A stretch of DNA of 64,000 bases from an uncultured Acetatifactor sp. (GTDB taxonomy: Bacteria; Bacillota; Clostridia; Lachnospirales; Lachnospiraceae), in contig CAJUAP010000001.1 of assembly GCA_910584435.1 (NCBI GenBank), positions 74,931-138,930 on the forward strand. Direction: 5' to 3'. Of this stretch, positions 35,543 through 45,205 are shown piece after piece; position 1 is the stretch's first letter, and each line of letters starts with the position of its first letter. The notes below the pieces were generated by a model, which saw only the letters and a list, made by a program, of their open reading frames with translations, had not been told where the DNA came from and ran no database searches. The translations under genes were made by a program, and so were the position numbers.

Positions 35543-36231
35543 CCAAACATCAGCCTCCTTTTCACCTCTTTTGCAAAAGACCGGCTGACCGGAATCACAG
35601 CCCCTCCCTGCATTCTGATTTCCATACCGGAAAACTTTTGAATTCCTTCCACATTCACCAGATAGCTTTTATGGCAGCGCAGAAATGTTTCCCCCAATTC
35701 CTGCTCCGCCTGATCCAAATTACCATAAAAGCGATATTCATCCACCGCAGTCACCAGGCGAATCATTCTTTTGTCACTCTCAAAGTACAATATCTGCCGC
35801 TTATCCACCCGTATCTGCTCTCCGCCTGACCGGAACATATAAACCTGTCCGGACAATTCCTGCCTGATATCATAGAGAACCTGTGAAAGCTGATCTGCCA
35901 TCTGATTTTTCAGCAGATACCGGAATGCCCTTACTTCATAGCCGGTCTGCACATAATCAATAAAACCCGTCACATAGACAATCAGACCATGCTCCCCTCG
36001 TCTGCGCAATTCCCTGGCAGCCCTGATGCCGTCGTCGGTTCCTTCCTCCATCTGTACATCCAGAAAATACACATCCGCGGATACCCCCCTGTCTACCGCT
36101 TCCACCAACTGCGCTCCGCTTCCATATTCCGCCACTTCCACATCGTAATCATGTGCAAAACCATCCTGCAGAATTTTCTCATGCAAAAGCTCCCTGTAAT
36201 ATGGCTCATCATCGCAGATAATAATCTGCAT
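35533..36231 (-). CDS. LytTR-family response regulator (AgrA-like)
   Basis: A 232-residue regulator. The receiver domain (1 to about 120) begins MQIIICDDEPYYRELL with the acidic pair and has the phospho-acceptor Asp in YFLDVQMEE. The LytTR DNA-binding domain (about 135-230) includes ILYFESDKRMIRL and FLRCHKSYLVNV. It overlaps the kinase gene by 10 nt. LytTR regulators of this type usually respond to peptide signals or envelope stress; target genes are not evident, but the ABC exporter pair 2.5 kb downstream is a candidate. Confidence 0.92.
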   Translation of the reverse strand: MQIIICDDEPYYRELLHEKILQDGFAHDYDVEVAEYGSGAQLVEAVDRGVSADVYFLDVQMEEGTDDGIRAARELRRRGEHGLIVYVTGFIDYVQTGYEVRAFRYLLKNQMADQLSQVLYDIRQELSGQVYMFRSGGEQIRVDKRQILYFESDKRMIRLVTAVDEYRFYGNLDQAEQELGETFLRCHKSYLVNVEGIQKFSGMEIRMQGGAVIPVSRSFAKEVKRRLMFGCR

Positions 36232-36394
36232 ACTGTAAAACCTCCTTCTTCCTGCTTATCCCTTTCTCGGCTGCTGCTTTACTCACCCCTTTCCTCCTGA
36301 TACGGAAACCGGCAGCCGACTGCATACACAGGAATGGCGACATACTTTTTCCTGAATCCGCCTTTTGTCCTGTCTGCCAGATACCCCTCGTCTA

Positions 36395-36580
36395 TCATAT
36401 GATGTTCAAGATACACAAGCAGCGAGTTTTATATAATCTGTACAATTCGGTATATATAAAATTCTCCATCAGCATCCCTGCCGCCGTACTGTTATTCATA
36501 GGAGTCATTCCGGAAATACAGTGCGCAATGCCGCAATCCAAAAAGTACCTCACATATTTCACAGGCAATGTTCCGCCCTC
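36395..36580 (-). pseudogene. Remnant of an AAA ATPase with DUF4143 domain
   Basis: In the 537-bp gap between the regulator and alaS, one frame encodes VKYVRYFLDCGIAHCI and STAAGMLMENFIYTELYRLY. This matches the DUF4143 portion of the common archaeal/bacterial AAA ATPase family (xxYFxDxGL then FENFVxxEL). The P-loop part and the rest of the gene are absent, and upstream sequence in the frame is unrelated. The call is a decayed fragment; the rest of the gap holds the alaS terminators. Confidence 0.55.
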
Positions 36581-36663
36581 CGATTGAATATCGCCTTTTT
36601 CGCAAACAATCAGATTCTCAATCCGGCTGATATGATTCCTGACATCGGCAATCCCCCTCTCGC

Positions 36664-36717
36664 AAAAAAACTCACCCTGCCGGAAAGATTCCCCTTCCAG
36701 GTAAAGTGAGTTTTTTA
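36664..36717 (-). terminator. Bidirectional terminator downstream of alaS
   Basis: CTCAC and GTGAG arms, with inner CCT/AGG and GGAA/TTCC pairing, flanked by A7 on one side and T6 on the other. Reads well on both strands. Confidence 0.8.
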
Positions 36718-36740
36718 TTGATACTTCCCGGAATGACTTT

Positions 36741-36778
36741 GATTTTCTAAGGTCGGGTACTTTCCGACTTAGAAAATC
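36741..36778 (-). terminator. Hairpin overlapping the alaS stop codon
   Basis: GATTTTCTAAG plus GTCGG pairs with CCGAC plus TTAGAAAATC. The right-hand arm includes the last codons of alaS, whose stop is at 36769. The arm sequence TAGATTTTCTT-like also occurs in the structured repeats at 7646 and 53341. Confidence 0.6.
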
Positions 36779-39438
36779 TTCGTTCCGTTTACACTTTCCT
36801 CCAGCACTTTTGCCGCCTCTGCAATGCATGCAGGAATGCCCTCCGGATTCTTGCCGCCTGCCTGCGCCATATTCGGTCTGCCGCCGCCTCCGCCGCCGAC
36901 TTTTCCGGCAATGCCTTTGATCAGATTTCCTGCATGGGCGCCTTTTGCAATGGCTCCCTCCGTCGCCATAGCCACCATATTGACCTTGCCGTTCTGATTG
37001 GACAACAGGACAATGACACCCTCTCCCAGCTTCTCCTTCAGCTGATCTCCCAATTCCCTGAGGCCGTTCATATCCACATTGTCCACACTCGCTGCCAGAA
37101 GCTTAATCCCTTTCACTTCTATGGTTTTGTTCATCACATCCCCCAGAGCGTCCTTGGCAGCCTTGCTCTTCATGGACTCCAGTTCGGATGAGAGGCTCTT
37201 CATCTCAGCCATCACATGTTCACATTTTTCCACCAGTGCAGAAGGCGCTGTCTTCAGTATCCTGCTCGCCTCCTCCAGTGTATTCTCCAGATTCTTATAA
37301 TAAGCAAACACGCCATTGCCCGTCAGTGCTTCAATCCTGCGCACTCCCGCTGCCACACCGTTCTCGGACAGAATCTTAAAGGCAGCAATTGCACCGGTAT
37401 TGGCTACATGGGTTCCGCCGCAGAGCTCCACGGAGAAGTCGCCCATCTTAACCACACGCACTGTCTCCCCGTATTTCTCTCCGAACAATGCCATAGCACC
37501 TGTCTTCTTCGCTTCGTCCACGCTCATCTCTGCCGTCACAACTGCCAGATTCTCCGCAATCTTCTCATTGACAAGCTGCTCCACCTTGTCCAATTCTTCC
37601 CCGGTCATAGCCGCAAAATGACTGAAATCAAAGCGAAGCCTCTCTCCGTCCACATAAGAACCTGCCTGTTCCACATGAGTGCCCAGCACTTCTCTCAGCG
37701 CCTTCTGCAGCAGATGGGTGGCACTGTGATTCTTACAGGTATCCCCGCGCTTCCCGGCGTCCACGGTAAGCGTTGCCATGTCTCCCTTCTTCAGCATTCC
37801 GCTTGTAACCTTGCCGATATGCCCCACTTTACCGCCCAGGAGCTTCACCGTATCCATCACTTCAAAGCTGCCGTCCTCTGTGGTAATGATACCTGTGTCT
37901 GCATTCTGTCCGCCCATGGTGGCATAGAAAGGCGTTTCCTCCACGATCACGGTTCCAATCTGGCCGTCCGACAAAGCTTCCACCAGCTCCGTCTCTGTGG
38001 TCAATACGGTAATCCGTGAATTATGCTGCAGCCTGTCATATCCTACAAACTTCGTGGTAACAGCAGGGTCAATGGATTCATATACGGTAACGTCAGCTCC
38101 CATGTAATTGGTCACTTTGCGGGCTTTTCTGGCCATATCCCTCTGCTTCTGCATACATACACCGAATCCTGCCTGGTCAATGGTAAATCCTTTCTCTGCA
38201 AAAATCTCTTCTGTCAGATCCACAGGGAAACCATAAGTATCATATAATTTAAACGCATTTTCACCCGAAAGCTCCGTCACGCCGGTCTTTCTCATGTCTT
38301 CTTCCATCTCTGCCAGAATGCTCAACCCCTGGTCAATATTCTTGTCGAACTTCTCTTCCTCCTGAGTGAGCACATTGAGGATAAATGCCTTCTTCTCTTC
38401 CAGTTCTGGATAGCCGTCCATGCACTCCCGAATCACCGTCTCGCTTAAATCCGCCATAAATTTCCCCCGGATGCCCAACAGCCTTCCATGCCTTGCGGCC
38501 CGGCGGATCAGACGGCGCAGCACATACCCCCGTCCTTCATTGGAGGGCATAATACCGTCGCTGATCATAAAGGTGGTGGAGCGAATATGATCCGTAATCA
38601 GACGGATTGACACATCCACAGCCTCTTCCTTATGATACTCCACACCTGCAATCCGGCAGATTCTGTCGCGGATCGCCTTCATGGTATCAATATCAAACAC
38701 ACTGTCCACATCCTGCACCACCACCGCAAGACGCTCTAATCCCATACCCGTATCTATATTTTTCTGTGAAAGCTCCGCATAATTCCCATGCCCATCGCTG
38801 TCAAACTGCGTAAATACGTTGTTCCACACCTCCATAAACCGGTCACAGTCACAGCCTACCTTACAGTCAGGCTTACCGCAGCCATATTTGATGCCTCTGT
38901 CATAATATATCTCAGAACAGGGACCGCAGGGGCCTGCCCCATGCTCCCAGAAATTATCGCAGGCGCCGTTCTCATCCCGGTAAAACCGTGTGATCTTCTC
39001 CTCCGGTACACCGATTTCTTTCGTCCAGATGTCAAACGCCTCATCATCCTCACAGTAAATAGAGGGATACAGACGCTCCGGATCCATCCCCACCACTTTC
39101 GTCAAGAACTCCCAGCTCCACGCAATGGCTTCATGCTTAAAATAATCCCCGAAGGAAAAATTGCCCAGCATCTCGAAAAAGGTCAGGTGTCTTGCCGTTT
39201 TACCCACATTTTCAATATCACCGGTACGCACACATTTCTGGCATGTTGCCACTCTGCGCCTGGGCGGAATCTCCTGCCCTGTAAAATAAGGCTTCAGGGG
39301 CGCCATGCCGGAATTAATAATCAGCAGACTATTGTCATTATGAGGTACCAGGGAAAAGCTCTTCATTTTTAAATGCCCCTTGCTCTCGAAAAAGTCAAGG
39401 AACATTTTTCTAAGTTCATTCACGCCATATGATTGCAT
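36769..39438 (-). CDS. alaS: Alanyl-tRNA synthetase
   Basis: An 889-residue class II synthetase. The catalytic domain begins MQSYGVNELRKMFLDFFESK and contains INSGMAPLKPYFTG and TFFEMLGNFSFGDYFK. The editing domain has the zinc ligands in NHSATHLLQKALREVLGTH and ELCGGTHVANTG. The C-Ala domain ends with a glycine-rich KVGGGGGGRPNMAQAGG. The start at 39438 has GGAGG 8 nt upstream; the frame continues open to 39585 without support. No T-box leader was found upstream. Confidence 0.97.
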   Translation of the reverse strand: MQSYGVNELRKMFLDFFESKGHLKMKSFSLVPHNDNSLLIINSGMAPLKPYFTGQEIPPRRRVATCQKCVRTGDIENVGKTARHLTFFEMLGNFSFGDYFKHEAIAWSWEFLTKVVGMDPERLYPSIYCEDDEAFDIWTKEIGVPEEKITRFYRDENGACDNFWEHGAGPCGPCSEIYYDRGIKYGCGKPDCKVGCDCDRFMEVWNNVFTQFDSDGHGNYAELSQKNIDTGMGLERLAVVVQDVDSVFDIDTMKAIRDRICRIAGVEYHKEEAVDVSIRLITDHIRSTTFMISDGIMPSNEGRGYVLRRLIRRAARHGRLLGIRGKFMADLSETVIRECMDGYPELEEKKAFILNVLTQEEEKFDKNIDQGLSILAEMEEDMRKTGVTELSGENAFKLYDTYGFPVDLTEEIFAEKGFTIDQAGFGVCMQKQRDMARKARKVTNYMGADVTVYESIDPAVTTKFVGYDRLQHNSRITVLTTETELVEALSDGQIGTVIVEETPFYATMGGQNADTGIITTEDGSFEVMDTVKLLGGKVGHIGKVTSGMLKKGDMATLTVDAGKRGDTCKNHSATHLLQKALREVLGTHVEQAGSYVDGERLRFDFSHFAAMTGEELDKVEQLVNEKIAENLAVVTAEMSVDEAKKTGAMALFGEKYGETVRVVKMGDFSVELCGGTHVANTGAIAAFKILSENGVAAGVRRIEALTGNGVFAYYKNLENTLEEASRILKTAPSALVEKCEHVMAEMKSLSSELESMKSKAAKDALGDVMNKTIEVKGIKLLAASVDNVDMNGLRELGDQLKEKLGEGVIVLLSNQNGKVNMVAMATEGAIAKGAHAGNLIKGIAGKVGGGGGGRPNMAQAGGKNPEGIPACIAEAAKVLEESVNGTKIF

Positions 39439-39662
39439 GGGTTCATCCTCCATATCCGTTATATTATACTGACAGTCACTAAAACCTGCCATGAATGCTC
39501 TTCTTACATGCATATTACCTGCCGCTGACGCAGACATTCTTATAGACATTCTCATAAGGAAACAAAAAACTTCAATATGATACATTATAGCATGATTTTT
39601 GAGTTTGTATAGTGTGAATCACAAAAACTTTTTACTCCAACTTTTTATTCCAAGCTGTCTCC

Positions 39663-41909
39663 CTATTTTTCCAGTCTCTCCCGAAGCAGCGTATTCCTCT
39701 TTGTGACCGTCACATTCCGCACGGCATAAGCCAGCGCCTTCTTAGTCCCCACAATTATAAGCACCTTTTTAGCCCTGGTAATACCCGTATAAATCAGATT
39801 TCTCTGAAGCATTATATAATGATTCATCATGACAGGCATAACCACAATGGGATACTCCGAACCCTGTGCCTTATGGATCGTCGTTGCATAGGCATGCACC
39901 AATTCATCCAGTTCGGCCACATCATACTCGATACTCCTGCCTTCAAACCTTACTTTCAGCGTCCTGTCCGTTTCGTTTACAGACTCTATTATGCCAATGT
40001 CGCCGTTAAAAACTTCCTTGTCATAATTGTTCTTGATCTGCATCACCTTGTCATCTGCCCTGAACGCATATCCACTCCGGCGCAGGCATTCCTTCGGCAT
40101 TGCCACCCCGCCCCTTCCCTTCATAAAGATAGTATGCTCCGGCGGATTGAGCGCTTCCTGCAGAGATAGATTCAGATTGGATGCCCCCACCACGCCTCTC
40201 TGCATAGGCGTCAGCACCTGTATCTGCGAAGCTTCCACTTGATAATATTTCGGCAGCTTCTCCTTCACCAGCTGCACAATCTGCGGCACAGCCGCCTCCG
40301 CATCCTCATTTTCCACAAAAAAGAAATCCGATTCCTTTCCGTTGCTGATGTCCGGCATCTTTCCCTCATTGATGCGGTGGGCATTCATGACGATACGGCT
40401 GGTCTGTGCCTGTCTGAATATTCTCGTAAGCCTCACCACCGGGAATGCGCCGGAATCAATCATATCCCTCAATACATTTCCCGCTCCCACGGACGGCAGC
40501 TGGTCAATATCTCCAACCATGATCAGCCGCATTGTCGGGGGAATCGCCTTCAAGAGCGAATTCATCAAAATGATATCTATCATGGAGCATTCATCCACGA
40601 TCAGCACATCCCCCTCCAATGGATTCTCTTCATTTTTCTGATACCCTTCCGGCGGCTTGCATTCTAAAAGCCTGTGAATGGTCTTTGCTTCCAATCCGGT
40701 TGCTTCCGTCATCCGCTTTGCCGCCCGGCCCGTGGGTGCCGCCAGCAGTATACGAAGCCCATATGCCTTATATGCAGATATGATACCGTGTGTCGTAGTA
40801 GTTTTCCCTGTGCCTGGTCCGCCTGTCAGCACCATAACCTTCGCTGTGGTCGCACACCTTATGGCATCCGCCTGGATTTCGTCATATTCCGTACCTGTCT
40901 TAGCCTGAACTGCCCCCACATCAACCGACAGTTCTTCGTTCCCGGTACGCCTTCTTGCCTCTATGAGCCTTGTATAGAGCCTGTCCCCGGCCGGTGACGA
41001 TGCCAATTTCTTTAGTTTCCCGGCAACGCCCACCTCCGCAAAATAAAAGGGAGGCAGATAAATCGGTAATATCTGTTTACCATTTTCATCAGTCCGCACA
41101 ATATTCTTCTCAAGGATAAGTTCTTCCTTCTTAAGCATCTCATCCATGGTCATAACCACCGTCTCCGGCGATGCTTCCAACAGTTTCGATGCTTTCTCTA
41201 TGAGCTGTTGTTTTTCCGCAAACACATGCCCCTCATTGGACAGCTCCGATAATGTATACATCAGGCCGCTCCTGAGCCGCACATAGGACTCTTTTCCGAA
41301 CCCCAGCTTCACTGCAATCTGATCCGCAGTTTTGAACCCGATGCCCCAGATATCATCTGCCAGCTGATACGGATTCTCTTTCATCACGGCAATACTGTCA
41401 TTGCCATACTGCTTGTATATCTTCGCCGCATAAGAGGTGGATACCTGATGATCCTGCAGAAAGACCACAATATTTTTGACCTCTTTCTGCCTTTCCCATG
41501 ATTCTGCGATCATCCGAATGCGTTTTCTGCCGATTCCCTCTATCTCAATCAGAAGCTCCACATTATTCTCTATCACGTCAAATGTATCTGTTCCAAATCT
41601 CTGAACAATCTTCTTCGCATACTTCGGTCCCACACCCTTAATCAGCCCGGAGCCAAGATATTTCTCCATGCCATAAACAGTCGCCGGAAGCGTTTCCTCC
41701 CAGTTCTCCGCTGCAAACTGTCTGCCATACCTGGCGTCCACCTTCCAGCTGCCTTCCACAATCAGGACAGATCCCACATTTACATCTATCATATTGCCCA
41801 CAACCGGCACTAAATCACTGTAATCCTTAACCCGGCATTTCAGGACGGAATAGCCGTTTTCCGGATTCTGATATGTAATTCTCTCAACCACACAACGGAT
41901 CTTCTGCAC
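39663..41909 (-). CDS. recD2: RecD2-type ATP-dependent DNA helicase
   Basis: A 748-residue superfamily 1B helicase. The N-terminal OB-like domain (about 1-75) is followed by helix-hairpin-helix motifs (LIKGVGPKYAKKIVQRFG and LIEIEGIGRKRIRMI), typical of the RecD/TraA group. Walker A is LTGGPGTGKTTTTHG and Walker B VLIVDECSMIDIILM, with motif VI near HAYATTIHKAQGSEYPIV. RecD2 unwinds 5'-3' without RecBC and has been tied to fork repair in Firmicutes. The start is GTG at 41909, with AGGAAGG about 10 nt upstream. Confidence 0.95.
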   Translation of the reverse strand: MQKIRCVVERITYQNPENGYSVLKCRVKDYSDLVPVVGNMIDVNVGSVLIVEGSWKVDARYGRQFAAENWEETLPATVYGMEKYLGSGLIKGVGPKYAKKIVQRFGTDTFDVIENNVELLIEIEGIGRKRIRMIAESWERQKEVKNIVVFLQDHQVSTSYAAKIYKQYGNDSIAVMKENPYQLADDIWGIGFKTADQIAVKLGFGKESYVRLRSGLMYTLSELSNEGHVFAEKQQLIEKASKLLEASPETVVMTMDEMLKKEELILEKNIVRTDENGKQILPIYLPPFYFAEVGVAGKLKKLASSPAGDRLYTRLIEARRRTGNEELSVDVGAVQAKTGTEYDEIQADAIRCATTAKVMVLTGGPGTGKTTTTHGIISAYKAYGLRILLAAPTGRAAKRMTEATGLEAKTIHRLLECKPPEGYQKNEENPLEGDVLIVDECSMIDIILMNSLLKAIPPTMRLIMVGDIDQLPSVGAGNVLRDMIDSGAFPVVRLTRIFRQAQTSRIVMNAHRINEGKMPDISNGKESDFFFVENEDAEAAVPQIVQLVKEKLPKYYQVEASQIQVLTPMQRGVVGASNLNLSLQEALNPPEHTIFMKGRGGVAMPKECLRRSGYAFRADDKVMQIKNNYDKEVFNGDIGIIESVNETDRTLKVRFEGRSIEYDVAELDELVHAYATTIHKAQGSEYPIVVMPVMMNHYIMLQRNLIYTGITRAKKVLIIVGTKKALAYAVRNVTVTKRNTLLRERLEK

Positions 41910-42065
41910 TTCTATCTCGCCTTCCTGCTTTTCCTGCTATCTATGTACCCTGCACATCCGGCAGCATCATAAACGCTGCAGACGCCCCTCAAAGTCCCCA
42001 TATAAAAAACATCTGGATTATACTCCAAATGCTTTTATCATCATTATTTACATTACATCCGGCAT

Positions 42066-42179
42066 TCATTTTTCCATGGAATGCTCTTCTTCCATGGAAT
42101 GCTCTTCTTCCATTTTTATAAAAAAGCCTTCATATATTCCAACCGGGATATCTTCTGCAAAATCATACTGTTCTACCAT
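42066..42179 (-). CDS. Small ORF with a six-residue repeat, possible antitoxin remnant
   Basis: A 37-residue frame in the 315-bp gap between recD2 and yafQ. It begins MVEQYDFAEDIPVGIYEGFF and ends with MEEEHS repeated twice (an 18-bp DNA repeat). The upstream in-frame codons KALAEND continue a plausible protein until a stop, so this may be the tail of a larger lost gene. The ENDMVEQYDF pattern resembles C-termini of small antitoxin-type proteins. The ribosome site is weak. No other feature is seen in the gap. Confidence 0.3.
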   Translation of the reverse strand: MVEQYDFAEDIPVGIYEGFFIKMEEEHSMEEEHSMEK

Positions 42180-42224
42180 ATCATTTTCCGCTAATGCCTT
42201 CTAATTGGTTATACATCCTATTCA

Positions 42225-42506
42225 TTACTTTTTATATGAATCTGCATGTATTCCCGTTTCAACAAGCGTTAATGTCAATATATCATCCTCAATAAGATAT
42301 ATCAACAACCAATCAGATTGTATATGACATTCTCTGAATCCATCCCCATTTCCTTTTAACGGATGATCCTGATATTTTTCTTCTAACGGCATTCCTTGAA
42401 GCAATTTATCTACAATAGAATCCAACAATGAAATATCAAGTCCACGCTTTTTAGCAGATTTCAGACCTTTCTTGAATTTTCCGGACAGAACTAATTCATA
42501 CTTCAT
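42225..42506 (-). CDS. YafQ-family mRNA interferase toxin
   Basis: A 93-residue RelE-superfamily toxin that cleaves mRNA at the ribosome. The stretch DHPLKGNGDGFRECHIQSDW and the following LLIYLIEDDILTLTLVETG are classical for YafQ, with catalytic His residues in DHPL and ECHI. It overlaps the antitoxin gene by 4 nt (ATGA) on the same strand, the normal arrangement. Fully intact in appearance. Confidence 0.93.
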   Translation of the reverse strand: MKYELVLSGKFKKGLKSAKKRGLDISLLDSIVDKLLQGMPLEEKYQDHPLKGNGDGFRECHIQSDWLLIYLIEDDILTLTLVETGIHADSYKK

Positions 42507-42778
42507 AAGTCCATATCCTCCAATGCCTCCGAAAAACTGCTATATCGTTTTGTATTGGGATCTCTGCTCATTTTCTTTGCTTCTTCCATAGCTTCAATTA
42601 CTTCTGGTTTAAACTCAGGATACTTTACTTCAAAAGGTATTCCATTTTGTAAAATCACTTGTTTAAGGAACATGTTCACTGCATCGGATAAATTAAGCCC
42701 TAAACCCTCCAAAAGTTCTACAGCTTGCTTCTTTGTGTTTTCCTCTATTCGGATCTGAGTAGGTATAGTAGCAGCCAT
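42503..42778 (-). CDS. DinJ/RelB-family antitoxin
   Basis: A 91-residue ribbon-helix-helix antitoxin. The N-terminal strand and helices TIPTQIRIEENTKKQAVELL and LNLSDAVNMFLKQVI match DinJ; the C-terminus (FSEALEDMDL) would wrap the toxin. The start at 42778 (MAATIPTQ) lies 7 nt after AAGG; the frame is open to 42796. The pair is likely autoregulated through the ribbon-helix-helix domain. Confidence 0.93.
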   Translation of the reverse strand: MAATIPTQIRIEENTKKQAVELLEGLGLNLSDAVNMFLKQVILQNGIPFEVKYPEFKPEVIEAMEEAKKMSRDPNTKRYSSFSEALEDMDL

Positions 42779-42982
42779 ATCATAACCTTCTTTCATTTTT
42801 CTTTTATTCTACTACATTCAGTATACATTGTCAACCTGATTATACAGAACAAACCTTCGATACTTTTAAATGATTCGATTTAAACTTTTTATAATGTAAA
42901 TTTTAACTGTAAGACGATATCCTCCAGCTGGAAAACTGGCTGTTATCACGAAAAAACAAGTTTACTGTACAGCATACATGAA

Positions 42983-43022
42983 GAATCCGGGGTGAGCTTA
43001 ACTAACTTCTCAACCCGGATTC
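42983..43022 (-). terminator. Hairpin downstream of the 43-kb gene pair
   Basis: GAATCCGGGGTGAG pairs with CTCAACCCGGATTC (one mismatch) around a 12-nt loop, 13 bp past the stop codon of the gene at 43036. It lacks a long T-run. Confidence 0.6.
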
Positions 43023-43035
43023 ACAATAAATCCAC

Positions 43036-43545
43036 CTAATTATTCAAAAGTTCCCCATCGCCAAGTTCCAATGCCAGAGCAACCGCCTCATCACGGTTTT
43101 CCGCCGGCGCTGACACCATCCCACCTTCATTCGAAGAAATCAACACGCTTTTAAACGCACCTTGAACCACAATTTCCCCCAGCGTCTCAACTCTATTCTC
43201 TTCTTTATTATAAATCCAAAATTGAGCAGATTTGCCGCCATATTGAGAAGTATTGCAAAATGTCAACTCTAAAGCGTCATTGTTCTGAGACTTATTACTA
43301 CATGAAATACGGATACTACCCTTGAAAATATCATCCTTGAGCAAATAGAAATAGTACCATCCCTCCGCTTTTACAGTACATTTTTCAGCTAACAGGCTAC
43401 CGCTTTCATTCTCCCATTGAATGCCTTGCAGCGATGTATTGACTTTCAGCGGAAGTGGGACAATATATGCCGCCGCTGCCAGGAAAATGACTATTATTAT
43501 GAGATAAAATGCTTTTTTTACACTCACCTTAACATTCCCCTCCAA
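43036..43545 (-). CDS. Unknown membrane-anchored extracytoplasmic protein
   Basis: A 169-residue protein with one N-terminal transmembrane helix (about 10-30) and an outside domain rich in beta-strand-like segments (WYYFYLLKDDIFKGSIRISC). Two cysteines sit in the outer domain. No family was recognised. It starts 5 nt after the stop of the secreted protein at 43551, so they form a pair. It lies downstream of the peptide-modification cluster on the same strand; a role in that system (immunity or processing) is possible but unsupported. Confidence 0.7.
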   Translation of the reverse strand: MEGNVKVSVKKAFYLIIIVIFLAAAAYIVPLPLKVNTSLQGIQWENESGSLLAEKCTVKAEGWYYFYLLKDDIFKGSIRISCSNKSQNNDALELTFCNTSQYGGKSAQFWIYNKEENRVETLGEIVVQGAFKSVLISSNEGGMVSAPAENRDEAVALALELGDGELLNN

Positions 43546-43550
43546 TTATC

Positions 43551-44360
43551 TCACCTCTTCATCAGCATATCCAATTCTCCTCTTGCAATAGCCACATCTC
43601 TAAATAAAATTGCATTAGGATAGTTCTTTTTAAGCCCCTTTGCCAATTCCTGCTTTTTATCATTAGAAAAATCACCATCAAGAAGCTCCACTCCAATAAC
43701 CGGAACCCTGCCGCCCATAGGAGTTGTAACATATGCATTATACGAATATTCAGACACTTCGCTGTTTTCATTTACTGATTTATAGAATAAACCTGTTAGA
43801 TGTCCATATCCGGAATCGGCACTTTTTTCTTCATACTTTTCTTCTGCAATTTCCAATATCCGGGCAATTTGCTGTTCACTCATTATGTCTGCAACTTCCG
43901 GCTGCGCAAGCACAATTTCTAATTTCCACATATCAGAAAAATTACTATCCTCACCTTCCTCGGAAGCCGGAGCTGACACATCAATTTCCGCATATCTGCC
44001 GATTAATGCTTCTCCTCCATCTTCACGATTCATCAATTCCTGCAAAGCAGTGTTTTCCGATAATACATGCACAAAACCCTGCCGGTAAGTACTGAATGCA
44101 AGTACATCAATGAAAAAAGGAAAATCAAGCGCTGTACAAAGAAGTTCATCGGTTGACATACTCTGTAATTCTTCCTTTGACAGCTGACATGCGTTTAACC
44201 GCTCCAATCGGGACATTTCTGCCCATTCCGGCGTATCAACAATATCATAATAACTCGCTGCATCACCATCTTGTTCAGCCGCAAAAGCAACATTCGGTAA
44301 AATTATTACTGCAATAAACATTACTATAAGAGAAGCAATATTTCTTTTTACTTGTTCCAT
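43551..44360 (-). CDS. Secreted protein of unknown function
   Basis: A 269-residue protein with a Sec signal peptide (hydrophobic segment about 8-26 ending AFA). The N-terminal 100 residues (EWAEMSRLERLNACQLSKEE, then STDELLCTALDFPFF) are a helical block that I associate with uncharacterised secreted proteins of Lachnospiraceae. No catalytic motif was recognised. AAGGAGG precedes the start. It lies 113 nt after traX and is paired with the membrane protein at 43036. Confidence 0.75.
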   Translation of the reverse strand: MEQVKRNIASLIVMFIAVIILPNVAFAAEQDGDAASYYDIVDTPEWAEMSRLERLNACQLSKEELQSMSTDELLCTALDFPFFIDVLAFSTYRQGFVHVLSENTALQELMNREDGGEALIGRYAEIDVSAPASEEGEDSNFSDMWKLEIVLAQPEVADIMSEQQIARILEIAEEKYEEKSADSGYGHLTGLFYKSVNENSEVSEYSYNAYVTTPMGGRVPVIGVELLDGDFSNDKKQELAKGLKKNYPNAILFRDVAIARGELDMLMKR

Positions 44361-44473
44361 TTTTTCCTCCTTTAACTAAAATCAATTTTACAACTAAAAA
44401 ATATGACCTTTATAAAAAGTTTTGATAAATCTCCCAGTACCAAATAACCAATTTACTTTTTATACTTCAAGCC

Positions 44474-45205
44474 TCATATGATTATCACAAAATTTACAAT
44501 TGCAATTATCCATAAATGCACCGGATAGTATACATAAAAGAAATATTTACTGAATTTAGTCTGCGGTCCGCGTTTCCCATTATACAAGAATATGAAGGGA
44601 AAGACCAGAAAATATAGCGGTTCACCAAAGGGCAAAATAAGAGAAATCAATTCAATTAATCCATATCCAATAAAACGAATTAACTTTTTATCATGGAAAA
44701 AATATTCAATCAACATAAACGGCAGTATAACCGTACCCCATTCTCCCCAGAAAAAGCCCAATAGAAAACTAATGCCGGAAATTATCAACAGACATATTTT
44801 CCAAATCCCTTGTTTTTGCATTCCCTCTTGTACTGACAAAATGAAAAGTACTCCCAGTGCAAGCGTAAAAATAACATTGTCATTTCTATATTGGATCTCT
44901 TGTCCGCTGCCGGAAAGAGCATCCGCAAAGATTTTAAAAAATGTATTTAATGCTATATTGCCGCCGAAAACAATTCCCGCCAGTATAGACAGCCTCAAAC
45001 AGTACTTTTTCAAATTGTGAGTATGACGAATTCCTTCCACCGCAAAGTACGCAAACATAGGCGCTACACATCTTGAAATCACAGTAAAAACAGAAGCTAT
45101 TTCAGGCGATACCAAATGATTGATATATCGCAAATGGTCAAGAGACATCAATATTATCATCAATACTTTTATTTGAAATGCATTCATTATTTTGAACTTT
45201 TCCAA
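44474..45205 (-). CDS. TraX-like membrane acetyltransferase
   Basis: A 243-residue polytopic protein of the TraX family; F-plasmid TraX N-acetylates pilin. About eight hydrophobic helices; family hallmarks are the MILMSLDHLRYINHL opening, RCVAPMFAYFAVEG and the ending FFYVYYPVHLWIIAIV. The start TTG at 45205 lies inside the ABC exporter gene, 7 nt after GAGGAGG; an ATG at 45187 overlaps the exporter stop as TAATG. Either way it is translationally coupled to the exporter. Its position in a peptide-modification operon suggests acetylation of the exported peptide, which is inference. Confidence 0.85.
   Translation of the reverse strand: MEKFKIMNAFQIKVLMIILMSLDHLRYINHLVSPEIASVFTVISRCVAPMFAYFAVEGIRHTHNLKKYCLRLSILAGIVFGGNIALNTFFKIFADALSGSGQEIQYRNDNVIFTLALGVLFILSVQEGMQKQGIWKICLLIISGISFLLGFFWGEWGTVILPFMLIEYFFHDKKLIRFIGYGLIELISLILPFGEPLYFLVFPFIFLYNGKRGPQTKFSKYFFYVYYPVHLWIIAIVNFVIII

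Noticed and set aside
39439..39662. T-box leader in front of alaS
   Set aside because: No AGGGTGGNACCGCG-like antiterminator motif was found on the coding strand.
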